DNA of 34,623 nt, taken from assembly GCA_947063875.1 (NCBI GenBank), contig CAMSTY010000038.1, positions 1 to 34,623 of the forward strand, in the 5' to 3' direction. Source of the stretch: an uncultured bacterium (GTDB lineage Bacteria; Bacillota; Clostridia; Lachnospirales; Lachnospiraceae). A program made the translations under genes and the position numbers. The notes under the pieces are model-generated. The model was given only the letters and a program-made list of their open reading frames with translations. It was not told where the DNA came from and ran no database searches. Below are positions 16,063-25,158 of this stretch, piece after piece (the first letter of the stretch is position 1; every line of letters starts with the position of its first letter).

Positions 16063-16560
16063 CTATTCCTCCGTATACGCAATCCCCTTTTCCTTCAGAA
16101 ACCGTTTCACTTCCCCGTCCCATCCCTGCTCAATCCGCTTGTCCATGGTAAATATATTCAAGGAAACGCCGGTCACACAGCGCAATGCCTGCTCCTCATA
16201 GCGGATGTTCAGGTACAGGCCTCCCACCTGCTCCGCCCTGAATTGGGGGTGCACGGACTGCAGAAAATCCTCCACCATGTCTATGGGAAGCTGGAGCGTG
16301 ATCCGAAAACTCTCCGGCAGCCGCTTTCCCCGGATCAGCGAGTAACAGATGGGGCGCACCAGCCTCCACGGCGATAATTCACCGATCCGGCTCTCCTCTG
16401 CCTCCTGCTCGGTAAAATACCCCCGCCGGATCCTTCCATCTATGGAAAAGGCATTAAATGTAATGATCGATGCCTCCCGCAAAAGCCATCCGTCAAAAAC
16501 TTCCCCTATAAACAATCCGGAAGTAAAGCCTTTTAAATCTTCTATTTTCAGTGCAATCAT
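16063..16560 (-). CDS. DUF5721 family protein
   Basis: This 165-residue soluble protein begins MIALKIEDLKGFTSGLFIGEVFDGWLLREASI. It contains TFNAFSIDGRIRRGYFT and a C-terminal LNIRYEEQALRCVTGVSLNIFTMDK...WDGEVKRFLKEKGI. I recall this pattern as the DUF5721 family of Lachnospiraceae, which has no known function. No catalytic motif or membrane segment is seen. It follows the parvulin-type gene after 20 bases and precedes the small membrane protein, so it is probably part of the same transcript. Confidence 0.7.
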   Translation of the reverse strand: MIALKIEDLKGFTSGLFIGEVFDGWLLREASIITFNAFSIDGRIRRGYFTEQEAEESRIGELSPWRLVRPICYSLIRGKRLPESFRITLQLPIDMVEDFLQSVHPQFRAEQVGGLYLNIRYEEQALRCVTGVSLNIFTMDKRIEQGWDGEVKRFLKEKGIAYTEE

Positions 16561-16580
16561 TCCGACTCCTCACCCTTTTT

Positions 16581-17558
16581 CTACTGTCCCATATAGTCCC
16601 CAAACCACTCAAAGAAATCTGTTGTAGTCGAATTTTCTTCTTCGGAAAAGGAAATCCTCTCCCAAATATCCCCGCCAAGTTCTACGGAATGTTCCGCCGC
16701 AAAGCTGTCATATATCTTGTGAAATGCCAGGTTCTTTCTCTGGATCGCCAGTTTTTGTTTTCGCTCCAATGTCGCCTCTTCATCATAATCACTGATACAT
16801 TTTACAATATAATAATTCTCCCCCTCCCGGATAATCGGGCCGATCTCTCCGGCTGCCAGAGAAAATACAGTATCTTCATATTCCTGGGAACGTTCCCCCC
16901 GGCCCACAGGCTTCTCTGCCTCATCGCCTTCGGAAACCATCTTTGCCAAAGCATAAAAGTCCACCCCTTCTTTCATTGCACGGGTGTGAATGCTTTGAGC
17001 CTCGCCATGGCTGCTGACCTGAATTTCCTGAACGGTAATCACCTTTGCCTCACTGTCGCTGATCTCCAGATTTACATCCTTTGTCAATTCATCTACCAGC
17101 TTACAGGCGCGGTAATATTCCATATAAAGTCCGTAAACCTCTTCCTGGCTGATCCGAATCAAAGCCTGATCCGCCTCCGTCAGACTCCCGTAGTAATCTT
17201 CTGTCAGCTCCTGCAAACGCTCCCGTTCCTGGCTGCTTATTCCGATTTCATATTCATCCGCCATCAGATTCAGCAATTTTACCTCTTTCAAAAAAGATTG
17301 TATCTCGCCCAGCAGATAATCCTGAAATGTCGTTCCCTCATTATCCACCAAAATCTGCCAGATCTGATCCGTATATACTTCACTATAGCGGTTTTTCTCG
17401 GTTACCGCCACCAGCATCACCTGCGCATCCGTATATCCTTCCACGGTCTGAGTCTCAGAAGTGATCGGACTGCTTTCCTGGCAGCCGCCCAGCATCAGCC
17501 CGACGCCAATCGCTGCCAGCAGCCTTGTCATTCTTTGTCTGTTTCTTCGTCTTTCCAT
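16581..17558 (-). CDS. Parvulin-type peptidyl-prolyl isomerase lipoprotein (PrsA/SurA-like)
   Basis: A secreted lipoprotein with a basic start MERRRNRQRMTRLL and a lipobox LMLGGC (Cys26 after processing). A helical SurA-N-like chaperone region follows, then a PPIC-like rotamase region: VITVQEIQVSS, FYALAKMVSEG, FSLAAGEIGPII, YYIVKCI. PrsA-like lipoproteins fold secreted proteins at the outer membrane face. The domain is divergent: the canonical parvulin histidines are not clear, so isomerase activity is unproven. ATG at 17558 is chosen for AGAGGG 5-6 bases upstream; an ATG at 17588 and a TTG overlapping the HAD stop also lie in frame. Confidence 0.78.
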   Translation of the reverse strand: MERRRNRQRMTRLLAAIGVGLMLGGCQESSPITSETQTVEGYTDAQVMLVAVTEKNRYSEVYTDQIWQILVDNEGTTFQDYLLGEIQSFLKEVKLLNLMADEYEIGISSQERERLQELTEDYYGSLTEADQALIRISQEEVYGLYMEYYRACKLVDELTKDVNLEISDSEAKVITVQEIQVSSHGEAQSIHTRAMKEGVDFYALAKMVSEGDEAEKPVGRGERSQEYEDTVFSLAAGEIGPIIREGENYYIVKCISDYDEEATLERKQKLAIQRKNLAFHKIYDSFAAEHSVELGGDIWERISFSEEENSTTTDFFEWFGDYMGQ

Positions 17559-17608
17559 ACAAACCCTCTTTGCATTCTGCCTCTTCATACAAAGATCTGA
17601 TTCCTGTC

Positions 17609-18397
17609 TCAATCGTCTGCCAGCAGCTTAAGCACCTTCAAAACCCCATCCCGCACATTGATGTCGGTCTGAAAACGGGCGGCTTCTTTCACTTCCGGCC
17701 GGGCGTTCCCTACTGCAAAGCTATAATACGCCTGGCGCATCATCTCGATATCATTCATCTGATCGCCGAAAACCATCGTTTCCCTGGAAGAGATCCCCAG
17801 GCTCTCCTGTAAAAGCTTTACCGCCTCGCCTTTATTGATCCCAGGAGCCATACAGTCCATCCACATATCGCCGGAAATCGTGATCTTAAGACGGTCCTGA
17901 TATTTCCGGCGCAGTTCCTTTGTCGCCGGATCTATGTCTGTGGGGCGATAGGCGGACACCTTGATAAATGGTTCCGGCACCTTCATCAGATCCTCTGCCT
18001 GTTCTACGCGGAATTTGTAGCCGTTGACCAGCCAATCGTAGATTTCTTTGTCTCTCTCATCCAGGTATACCATATCCGGGCCGCTGATCATGGGTATCAT
18101 CCCCGCCTCCCGGATTTCCTTAGCCATCTGCCGGACCAATTGCGGCTCTATGGTATTCAGGTACAGATTCCGGCCATGCAGTCCCACATAGGCCCCGTTA
18201 TCTGAAAGATAAAAAATCTTTTCTTTTATTGGTTCAAATATCCGCTCTATGCTGACCCACTGGCGGCCGCTGGCAGCTGCAAACTGCATTCCCTGCTGCC
18301 GCAATTTTAATATTGTCTGAAATAACTCCGGCTTCAGTTCATTTCCGCCGTCCGGAAGGAGTGTCCCGTCAATATCGGATACAATCAATTTTATCAT
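17609..18397 (-). CDS. Cof-type HAD family phosphatase
   Basis: This 262-residue HAD hydrolase of the Cof (C2-cap) type carries motif I SDIDGTLL (Asp8/Asp10) and AAASGRQW (motif II). The motif III Lys lies in NKGEAVKLL, and motif IV is VFGDQMNDIEMM (Asp pair). A cap domain lies between motifs II and III. Members remove phosphate from sugars, flavins or PLP, and the specific substrate cannot be read. It sits between nhaC and the parvulin gene and ends just before the latter, which suggests one transcript. Confidence 0.92.
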   Translation of the reverse strand: MIKLIVSDIDGTLLPDGGNELKPELFQTILKLRQQGMQFAAASGRQWVSIERIFEPIKEKIFYLSDNGAYVGLHGRNLYLNTIEPQLVRQMAKEIREAGMIPMISGPDMVYLDERDKEIYDWLVNGYKFRVEQAEDLMKVPEPFIKVSAYRPTDIDPATKELRRKYQDRLKITISGDMWMDCMAPGINKGEAVKLLQESLGISSRETMVFGDQMNDIEMMRQAYYSFAVGNARPEVKEAARFQTDINVRDGVLKVLKLLADD

Positions 18398-18490
18398 AAT
18401 TTTTTTGTCCTGTCTTTCTTTTATTTGATCATGGGCGAAACGGCTGCCTGTCTTTTTAGGGACCCGCAGCCGCAGCCTGAATATGCTTTT

Positions 18491-19891
18491 TTAATTTTTT
18501 TCCGGCAGGGTCCTTTTCATGGATATTCCGGATAAGCCATAAAACACACTGACAAAGGGCGTCAGATACAGCATGAAAAGAAACGGAAAGAAGGAGGCCC
18601 AGGCAACGCCTAAGGTGCCTGACATATAGACGCAGTATCCATGCCAGGGAATCATAGGGCCGGCCAGAGTTCCGGAATCCTCCAGGCTCCGGGAAAGGAT
18701 CTCCGGCGCAATGTTCCTCTGCTTGAAAAGCGGAGCCATCAGCCGTCCGGTCAGTACATGGGCCATCGGCTGCGAACAGCTGATCAGGCTGGTCACATAA
18801 CCCGTCAGAAGCGTATAGAAGATCAGGCTTGCGTCGCTGCGGACCCGGTTCACGATCACTTCCAGAATATTGTCCAGAACTCCCAGTTTGTCCAGCATGC
18901 CGCCCATGCCTACCGCAAAACTGATAATCGCCACATACTGCATCATACTGCTCATACCGCCCCGATTCAGGATCGTGGCCAGAATCGGCTCCTCGATCGC
19001 CGTGGAATAACCATTGTAGGCAACCTGAATAATCTTTTGCAGCGGAATGCCCTGGTAAAACCAGGATACCGCACCGGCCGCCATGCCGGACAGGCCAAGG
19101 GCCACCACCGCATTAATCTTACACAGCAGCAGAACAATAATGAAAATTGCCGGAACCAATGTCACGATCCCTAACTTAAATTCACCGTTCAATGCGTTTA
19201 TATAGGTATTCAGATCCCCCATGGAATATTCTCCGCTGGTCTGCATCACACCCAGAATGGCAAATAACACCAAAGTGACGGCAAAGGTGGGAACCGTGGT
19301 CCAGAGCATGGAACGGATATGGTCGCCCAGCTTAGCGCCGGCCACCGCCGGAGCCAGATTCGTCGTATCGGAAAGCGGACTTAATTTGTCGCCAAACATG
19401 GCCCCGCAGATGACTGCCCCGGCCACCATGCCGGGATGGATTCCCATAGCGTTTCCAATGGCCATCATAGCCACGCCTGCGCTTCCCACAGACCCGTAGG
19501 AGGTGCCGGTCACCAGACTTAACACAGCACAGAAAATCAGGGTCAGGGGCAGCAAAAACGTAGGATGAATCATCCGCAGGCCTCCCACAATAATCATGGC
19601 AATCGTCCCGCTCTGAAGCCAGGTCCCGATCATCACGCCGATCGCCATAAGCAGGCACAGGGTCGGCACCACCACACGGATGGCATCGTAGGCCCCTCCG
19701 ATCACATAGTCAAAATCAATCCGAAACGCTTTGCAGAACAGGTAAATAATAACCCAGCTTGCAAACAATCCGATCATCGGCCCGCCGGTTTTTAAACGAA
19801 TGCAGACCGCAACGGAAAATACGATCAGCAGAAGCAGAATAAAGGACTGCCAGAGATTTAATTTGCCTTTTTGTTCCTTTGTTGACGCCAT
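18491..19891 (-). CDS. nhaC: Na+/H+ antiporter, NhaC family
   Basis: This 466-residue membrane transporter has about 11-12 helices. The family core motifs include LVTGTSYGSVGSAGVAMMAIGNAMGI, AGAVICGAMFGDKLSPLSDTTNLAPAVAG and MIPWHGYCVYMSGTLGV. NhaC antiporters exchange sodium for protons, and some relatives carry malate/lactate or other organic ions. Because it follows the nucleoside-salvage operon, an organic product or substrate is conceivable, but nothing in the sequence shows this. ATG at 19891 is chosen because AGGAGG lies 9 bases upstream. It has its own promoter at 19954-19982. Confidence 0.92.
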   Translation of the reverse strand: MASTKEQKGKLNLWQSFILLLLIVFSVAVCIRLKTGGPMIGLFASWVIIYLFCKAFRIDFDYVIGGAYDAIRVVVPTLCLLMAIGVMIGTWLQSGTIAMIIVGGLRMIHPTFLLPLTLIFCAVLSLVTGTSYGSVGSAGVAMMAIGNAMGIHPGMVAGAVICGAMFGDKLSPLSDTTNLAPAVAGAKLGDHIRSMLWTTVPTFAVTLVLFAILGVMQTSGEYSMGDLNTYINALNGEFKLGIVTLVPAIFIIVLLLCKINAVVALGLSGMAAGAVSWFYQGIPLQKIIQVAYNGYSTAIEEPILATILNRGGMSSMMQYVAIISFAVGMGGMLDKLGVLDNILEVIVNRVRSDASLIFYTLLTGYVTSLISCSQPMAHVLTGRLMAPLFKQRNIAPEILSRSLEDSGTLAGPMIPWHGYCVYMSGTLGVAWASFFPFLFMLYLTPFVSVFYGLSGISMKRTLPEKN

Positions 19892-19953
19892 AACCGTGAT
19901 CCTCCTGGTATCTTTTTGGTAATTCATTACTTTAAACCTTAAAAGTTCAACTC

Positions 19954-19982
19954 ATTATAGTGCAAAAAAGGCGAAAAAGCAA
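19954..19982 (-). promoter_or_regulatory. Promoter of nhaC
   Basis: TTGCTT (19977-19982), 17-base spacer, TATAAT (19954-19959) on the minus strand, about 60 bases before the nhaC ATG and just after the amidohydrolase stop codon. It separates nhaC from the salvage operon, at least in part. Confidence 0.65.
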
Positions 19983-19999
19983 GAGGTTTTTCCCATGAT

Positions 20000-21298
20000 T
20001 CATCTTTCATCGGTACGTCCTGTCATCCTTCGGATCACTTCATTGGCTTTCTGATAGATTTCTTCCGGCTCAGTCCCCACGAAGAACTTCCCCTCCTCAT
20101 ATAATACCCGGCCGTTGACCATCGTCAGCTTTACATTCTGCTTGCTGCCGCTGTACACCAGGTTTTTTACCACATTATTGACGGGCTGCATATTCGGCTG
20201 TTTCAGGTCAATGATAATCAGATCCGCCAGCTTCCCCTCCGCCAGGCAGCCGCAATCGGCAAGCCCCATGGCCTTGGCGCCCCCGCAGACAGCCATCTTA
20301 AGAACCTCCTGCGCCGGCACGGCAGCCGCATTTTCCTCTTTCAGCTTGGCCAGGCCCGTCACCAGAAACATCTCCCGGAACATGTCCAGGCAGTTATTGC
20401 TGGCAGGCCCGTCCGTGCCGATGGCCAGGCCCACCCCTGCATGGATCATATCAGAGATTCTGGCGATTCCGCTGGCAAGCTTGGTGTTGGAGCCGGGATT
20501 GGTCACTGCCGTCATGCCTCTTTCCCGGAAAATCCGAATATCTTCATCCGTCATATAAACGCAGTGATATCCGCCGCCCCCGTACTCAAACAGCCCCAGG
20601 GAATCCAGATAGGCCGTGGGAGTCATCCCGTGACGGCCCGTACACTCCTCCACCTCCCGCCTGGTCTCCGAATTATGGGTAAATACCGGCGCCTGATACT
20701 TTTTTGCCAGAGCCGCCACTCCCTTAAGCAGCTCCTCCGAAGTGGTGTACTCCGCGTGAAATCCCAGATGATAGCGGATCAATTCATGATAATCATTATA
20801 TTTTACATACTCCTGCTCCATGGCCTCCAGCGACGATGTAAAATTATTCAGGCTGCTCACCATCACCGTCCGAAAGCCGCAGTCCACCGACGCCCGGGCA
20901 ATCATCTCCGGCTGAAAATACATATCGAAATTGCAGGTGATCCCGCTGGTCAGATATTCCAGGATCGCCAGCTTGGAGAGATCGTAAATATCCTCGCCTG
21001 TCAGCTTTGCCTCCAATGGAAACACCTGTTTTTCCAGCCACTCCTGCAAGGGCAGATCATCCGCATAAGAACGCAGAAAGGTCATAGCCGAATGGGTATG
21101 CGCATTGGCAAATCCCGGCATAATCAGATTCTCCTCCACATCGACCTCCCGGTCCCAGGCCGGAGGATTCTTCCCGTCCGCATCTTCCCCCGGCCCCACA
21201 TACACGATCCGGTTTCCCTGAACCCAGACTTCACCCTTTTGGACTTCCATATCCTCATCCATGGCCAGAACCCTTCCATTATAAAAACGAATATTCAT
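20000..21298 (-). CDS. Amidohydrolase, MTA/SAH/5'-deoxyadenosine deaminase type
   Basis: A 432-residue metal-dependent amidohydrolase with composite beta sandwich ends and a TIM barrel. Metal and substrate residues are visible: NAHTH (His67, His69), His181 (GFHAEYT), THNSET (His208, Glu211) and Asp296 (GTDGPASNN). The layout fits the MtaD/DadD branch, which deaminates 5'-methylthioadenosine, S-adenosylhomocysteine or 5'-deoxyadenosine to the inosine analogue. Other aminohydrolases (atrazine chlorohydrolase-like, guanine deaminase) share the fold, so substrate is inferred from context. The neighbouring nucleoside transporter, MtnA-type isomerase, aldolase and alcohol dehydrogenase favour MTA or 5'-deoxyadenosine. 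It lies 47 bases after the permease gene, with GAGGAGAG before the ATG, as the last gene of that operon. Confidence 0.85.
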   Translation of the reverse strand: MNIRFYNGRVLAMDEDMEVQKGEVWVQGNRIVYVGPGEDADGKNPPAWDREVDVEENLIMPGFANAHTHSAMTFLRSYADDLPLQEWLEKQVFPLEAKLTGEDIYDLSKLAILEYLTSGITCNFDMYFQPEMIARASVDCGFRTVMVSSLNNFTSSLEAMEQEYVKYNDYHELIRYHLGFHAEYTTSEELLKGVAALAKKYQAPVFTHNSETRREVEECTGRHGMTPTAYLDSLGLFEYGGGGYHCVYMTDEDIRIFRERGMTAVTNPGSNTKLASGIARISDMIHAGVGLAIGTDGPASNNCLDMFREMFLVTGLAKLKEENAAAVPAQEVLKMAVCGGAKAMGLADCGCLAEGKLADLIIIDLKQPNMQPVNNVVKNLVYSGSKQNVKLTMVNGRVLYEEGKFFVGTEPEEIYQKANEVIRRMTGRTDER

Positions 21299-21345
21299 CT
21301 CTCTCTCCTCTGTTTATCCATCTTGGCCGTTCCCCTTCCTGCCCT

Positions 21346-22305
21346 CTATCTTTTTCCCTTATCATAGATTTCCCCCAATGCCCTGGGCGACCGGTTATAC
21401 CGGGAGAAAAATACCAGCAGAAGCAATGTCACCACATAGGGAAGCGTCATTACCAGATCCGAATAACTGCTGGGCATCTGCATTCTCTGCACCAGGTAAT
21501 ATCCCCCTGACCTTGCAAATCCAAACAGCAGGCAGGAACCCAGTGTGGGCAGGATGGTCCAGTTTCCGAAAATCAAGGCCGCGATGGCCAGATACCCATA
21601 CCCCACATAAATGCTGGAAGAAAAATTCGCTGAAATGGAATAGGCAAAACAGATTCCCGCCATACCGGACAATCCTCCGGACACCATAACTGCCACCAGG
21701 CGGACCTTCCCCACATCCACGCCGGCGGCATCCACCGCATGAGGATTATCCCCGCAGGCACGCAGGTTCATGCCGTACCGGGTCTTATACATGACATACC
21801 AGGCCGCAAAAGCCGCAACCACAATCATGATCTCAAAGGGATACAAATCCTTGAACACAGCCCCCAGCACCGGAATCCGGGACAGCACCGGCACCGTAAT
21901 CCGCGACGACACGCCCAGGACAAACTTATCTGACGCCGCACCGAACACACTGCGGTTTAAATACTTCGTCAGAAACGCCGTCAATGCCATGGCAAGAATG
22001 TTAATCACCACGCCGCTGATCACCTGGTTAGCCTTAAACCGGATACAGAGCAGGGCATGAAGCAGGGAGTATAAAGTCCCTCCCACGATGGCAAAGAGCA
22101 CTGCCAGATAAAAAGGCGCCTGGGACTGATCCGAAAAACTCCCGGCCACCAGCACGGCTGCCAGGGCGCCGGTAAAGGCGCCTACCCCCTGCAGCCCCTC
22201 TAAGGCCAGGTTGGTAATGCCGCTTTTTTCACTGTAGATTCCGCCGATCGCCATGATAAAAAGCGGCAGGGAAAACGACAGTCCGTCAATAATAATCCTC
22301 TCCAT
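21346..22305 (-). CDS. Nucleoside-type ABC transporter permease 2 (NupQ/YufQ-like)
   Basis: This integral membrane permease (319 aa) of the BPD_transp_2 family has about 8-9 helices. It carries the typical GIYSEKSGITNLALEGLQGVGAF near the N-terminus and GMNLRACGDNPHAVDAAGVDV in the central coupling region. It pairs with the preceding permease to form the channel for a BMP-type lipoprotein. It begins at an ATG overlapping the upstream stop codon by one base (TGATG), with GGGGGAAGGG before it; a TTG one codon earlier is less likely. Cargo in characterised relatives is guanosine, inosine or other nucleosides. Confidence 0.92.
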   Translation of the reverse strand: MERIIIDGLSFSLPLFIMAIGGIYSEKSGITNLALEGLQGVGAFTGALAAVLVAGSFSDQSQAPFYLAVLFAIVGGTLYSLLHALLCIRFKANQVISGVVINILAMALTAFLTKYLNRSVFGAASDKFVLGVSSRITVPVLSRIPVLGAVFKDLYPFEIMIVVAAFAAWYVMYKTRYGMNLRACGDNPHAVDAAGVDVGKVRLVAVMVSGGLSGMAGICFAYSISANFSSSIYVGYGYLAIAALIFGNWTILPTLGSCLLFGFARSGGYYLVQRMQMPSSYSDLVMTLPYVVTLLLLVFFSRYNRSPRALGEIYDKGKR

Positions 22306-23447
22306 CAACCCTTCCCCCTTTCTTCTTCCAGTTCGTCCTTAAACCCTTTCACCTTATAGCGGATAAACGCCCCGCAGGCCGAAAACAAAAGAATCACACC
22401 TGTGATCACAGACGCAATCTCCGATTCCAGCCCTGAGGAAGAATTCATGTACGTGCTCCCCTTGCTGATAATGGTGATCAGAAACGACGAGAAGATAATT
22501 CCCACCGGATTGCTGTTCGCCAGAAGCGATACGGCTATGGCATCAAATCCTGTGCTGGGAAGCACTCTTGGCTGAATCGACCCGAAATATCCCAGATAAT
22601 AAGTCACTCCCGCCAGGCCTGCCAGGCTCCCGGAAAGAATCATGGAAGCGATCATATTGCGCCCCACACGGATTCCCGCATATCTGGCCGCGTTCCGGCT
22701 GGTGCCCACGCACTTGATCTCGTAACCAAACACGGTCCGATCCAGCAGGAATTTGATCAGCGCCGCCGTTATCACCGCCAAAACAATCCCCAGAGGGATG
22801 TCCATCTTCAGATTTCCCACCGGCGTATCCATCAGGGTCAGCCGCGCTGCCTTTGACACCGCGTTGGATTGCCGCGACACCGGATTCACATAATAAGTAT
22901 TGATAAAAAAGCTGATTACATACTGGGCGATATAATTAATCATGATGGAAGAAACCACCTCGTTTATATTAAACTGGTGCTTCAGCCACCCGATCAGACC
23001 TCCCACTGCCGCGCCGGCCAGAATCCCCACCGCCAGCACCAAAGGTTTGGCAACCGGCGCTGCCAGGGAACTGTATCCAATAGTCAGAGTAGCGAGAAAG
23101 CCTGCGGTCAGCATCTGTCCCGACACCCCGATGTTAAAGAGTCCCGCCCTCAGCGCCACCGCCACGGAAAGAGAGGCAAAAAGCATAGGAGTCCAGGCAT
23201 TCATAAAACTGGTAAAATCGGTCAGGATGCCCTTGTATCCCGCATAGGAAGGCTTGGGAAGAAGTCCTGAACCCTGAAGCAGATTCTGGTAGGCAGTCAC
23301 CGGATTCTTCCCCAGGAAAAGAATCACCACCGCCCCGGCAAACAGGCTTAACACAATGGCAAACAGCGGAATTGACACCGACTGACGCCGCTCATCTCCC
23401 AGCAGGCGGACCATGCCCTGCTTACATCCACGGCTAATTCCTTTCAT
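22305..23447 (-). CDS. Nucleoside-type ABC transporter permease 1 (NupP/YufP-like)
   Basis: A 380-residue integral membrane permease of the BPD_transp_2 family. It has an N-terminal helix (SIPLFAIVLSLFAGAVVILFLG), the conserved NIGVSGQMLTAGFLATLTIGY and VVSSIMINYIAQYVISF segments, and the coupling region TVFGYEIKCVGTSRNAARYAGIRV. It overlaps the ATPase gene by 14 bases upstream and the second permease by one base downstream, so the transporter genes are translationally coupled. It is longer than its partner, as is normal for the NupP-type subunit. Confidence 0.92.
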   Translation of the reverse strand: MKGISRGCKQGMVRLLGDERRQSVSIPLFAIVLSLFAGAVVILFLGKNPVTAYQNLLQGSGLLPKPSYAGYKGILTDFTSFMNAWTPMLFASLSVAVALRAGLFNIGVSGQMLTAGFLATLTIGYSSLAAPVAKPLVLAVGILAGAAVGGLIGWLKHQFNINEVVSSIMINYIAQYVISFFINTYYVNPVSRQSNAVSKAARLTLMDTPVGNLKMDIPLGIVLAVITAALIKFLLDRTVFGYEIKCVGTSRNAARYAGIRVGRNMIASMILSGSLAGLAGVTYYLGYFGSIQPRVLPSTGFDAIAVSLLANSNPVGIIFSSFLITIISKGSTYMNSSSGLESEIASVITGVILLFSACGAFIRYKVKGFKDELEEERGKG

Positions 23448-25020
23448 CCGACTTCACCCCCATCATAAATTCTCCCACCTCATTGGCTGTCAAAGATTTC
23501 CTGTCGGCAATCTTCTGGATTCTGCCGTTATAGATCACCCCGATGGTATCTGCCAGATCCATAATCTCGTCCAATTCCAGAGAAATCAAAAGGATCGCCT
23601 TTCCCCCGTCCCGCTCTTTGATAATCTGCCGGTGGATATTCTCGATGGCGCCGATATCCAACCCCCGGGTCGGCTGTACGAAAATCATCAACGGTGATTT
23701 CAGTTCAATCTCCCTTCCGATAATCGCTTTCTGCTGATTGCCCCCGCTCATGGAACGGACCACGGTATCCACGCCCTGCCCGCTGCGGATATCGTACCGC
23801 TGGGTCAGTTCTTCCCCATATCGGGCAAACTCTCCCTGATCTAAGATTCCCTTTTTGGAAAAAGGCTCCCGGAAATAATCCTTCAGCGCCAGATTCTCCC
23901 CCAGCGTAAAATCCAGTACCAGGCCAAAAGCCTGCCGGTCCTCCGGAATATAGGAAATCCCTTCCAGAGTCCTCTTACGGATGCTGTAATCGGTAATATC
24001 CGTCCCCTTCAGCAAAATATTTCCTGCCGCCGCCTTCACAAGCCCGGTAATGGCATCAGCAATCTCCACCTGCCCGTTTCCCGACACCCCGGCAATAGCA
24101 AAGATCTCCCCGCCCCGCACAGAGAAAGATACATCCTTTACCACCTCAAACCCATCCTGGTTTTTCACGGTCAGATTCCGGACCTCCAGCACCGTCTCCC
24201 GGTACTCAGGCTCTTTTTTCTCCACGGAAAAGGACACTTCGCGGCCTACCATCAGATTGGCCATGGTCTTTGTGGAGGTGGAAGCCACATCCAATACGTC
24301 CACCAGCCTGCCGCGATTTAAGATCCCGCACCGGTCCGCCACTTTCTTGATCTCCTCCAGCTTATGAGTGATCAGGATGATCGTCTTTCCCTTTTCCCGG
24401 AGTCCCCGGATAATATCCAAAAGAAACTCAATCTCCTGAGGCGTCAGCACTGCCGTCGGCTCATCGAAAATCAGGATCTCCGCTTCCCGGTAAAGCATTT
24501 TCAAAATCTCTACCCGCTGCCGCACCGATACGTTGAGATTTTCAATCACATCGGTGGGGTTCACCTCAAGCCCATACTTCTTTGACAGGTCGGCCACCTT
24601 TTGATCCGCCTTTTTTATATCCATATACGGCAGTATTCCAAAAAGGCGGTCCTTATTTTCCAGGCCCAGGATAATATTTTCCGTAATCGTATAGTTTTCC
24701 ACCAGCTTGAAGTGCTGGTGCACCATGCCGATGTTCAGCCTGGTGGCATAGCTGGGCGATGTGATCTTCTCCGCCTTTCCCCGGATCACGATCCCTCCTT
24801 CGTCCGGTTCATACATCCCAAACAACATGCTCATCAGCGTGGATTTCCCTGCCCCGTTCTCCCCAAGAAGTGCAAAAATCTCACCCTTTCTGATCTGCAG
24901 CGTCACGTCGTCATTGGCCACTATCCCCGGAAAACGCTTGGTAATATGGTTCATTTCAATAATCCAGCCATTCCCGCCGCCGGCACGGTCTCCCGGGTTT
25001 TTTGTAATATTCTCCGACAT
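23434..25020 (-). CDS. Nucleoside-type ABC transporter ATPase, two nucleotide-binding domains (NupO/YufO-like)
   Basis: A 528-residue double ABC ATPase. The first domain has Walker A GENGAGKST, the signature region NVSVRQRVEILK and Walker B ILIFDEPTAVLT. The second has a Walker A-like GVSGNGQVEI lacking the lysine, signature SGGNQQK and QPTRGLD. This asymmetry is normal for the sugar/nucleoside (BMP, RbsA-like) ATPases. ATG at 25020 is chosen because GAGGAGG lies 6 bases upstream and the longer frame adds only unconserved residues. It is separated from the lipoprotein gene by a hairpin at 25094-25138 and overlaps the first permease gene. Confidence 0.92.
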   Translation of the reverse strand: MSENITKNPGDRAGGGNGWIIEMNHITKRFPGIVANDDVTLQIRKGEIFALLGENGAGKSTLMSMLFGMYEPDEGGIVIRGKAEKITSPSYATRLNIGMVHQHFKLVENYTITENIILGLENKDRLFGILPYMDIKKADQKVADLSKKYGLEVNPTDVIENLNVSVRQRVEILKMLYREAEILIFDEPTAVLTPQEIEFLLDIIRGLREKGKTIILITHKLEEIKKVADRCGILNRGRLVDVLDVASTSTKTMANLMVGREVSFSVEKKEPEYRETVLEVRNLTVKNQDGFEVVKDVSFSVRGGEIFAIAGVSGNGQVEIADAITGLVKAAAGNILLKGTDITDYSIRKRTLEGISYIPEDRQAFGLVLDFTLGENLALKDYFREPFSKKGILDQGEFARYGEELTQRYDIRSGQGVDTVVRSMSGGNQQKAIIGREIELKSPLMIFVQPTRGLDIGAIENIHRQIIKERDGGKAILLISLELDEIMDLADTIGVIYNGRIQKIADRKSLTANEVGEFMMGVKSDERN

Positions 25021-25093
25021 GCCGTTCCTCCTCTTCCTTGTAATCTGGCAAAACACGTCACCGGCATATTCCGCCGGGCGCTCCGTGATAAAA

Positions 25094-25138
25094 ATTCCGG
25101 CTCATAGGTATCCAAAACAGAATCCTACAAGCCGGAAT
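25094..25138 (-). terminator. Intercistronic hairpin between lipoprotein and ATPase genes
   Basis: 15-base arms (25124-25138 and 25094-25108) pair at 13 of 15 positions; on the minus strand TTTTT follows the stem directly. It could be a partial terminator or an mRNA stabiliser that makes the binding lipoprotein more abundant than the membrane subunits, a common arrangement for such operons. Confidence 0.6.
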
Positions 25139-25158
25139 CTTCTCATCTGATATTACAT

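Noticed and set aside
18420..18490. Possible terminator between nhaC and the HAD gene (CGGCTGC / GCAGCCG)
   Set aside because: The stem is 7 bp with an 18-base loop and no proper U-tract after it.
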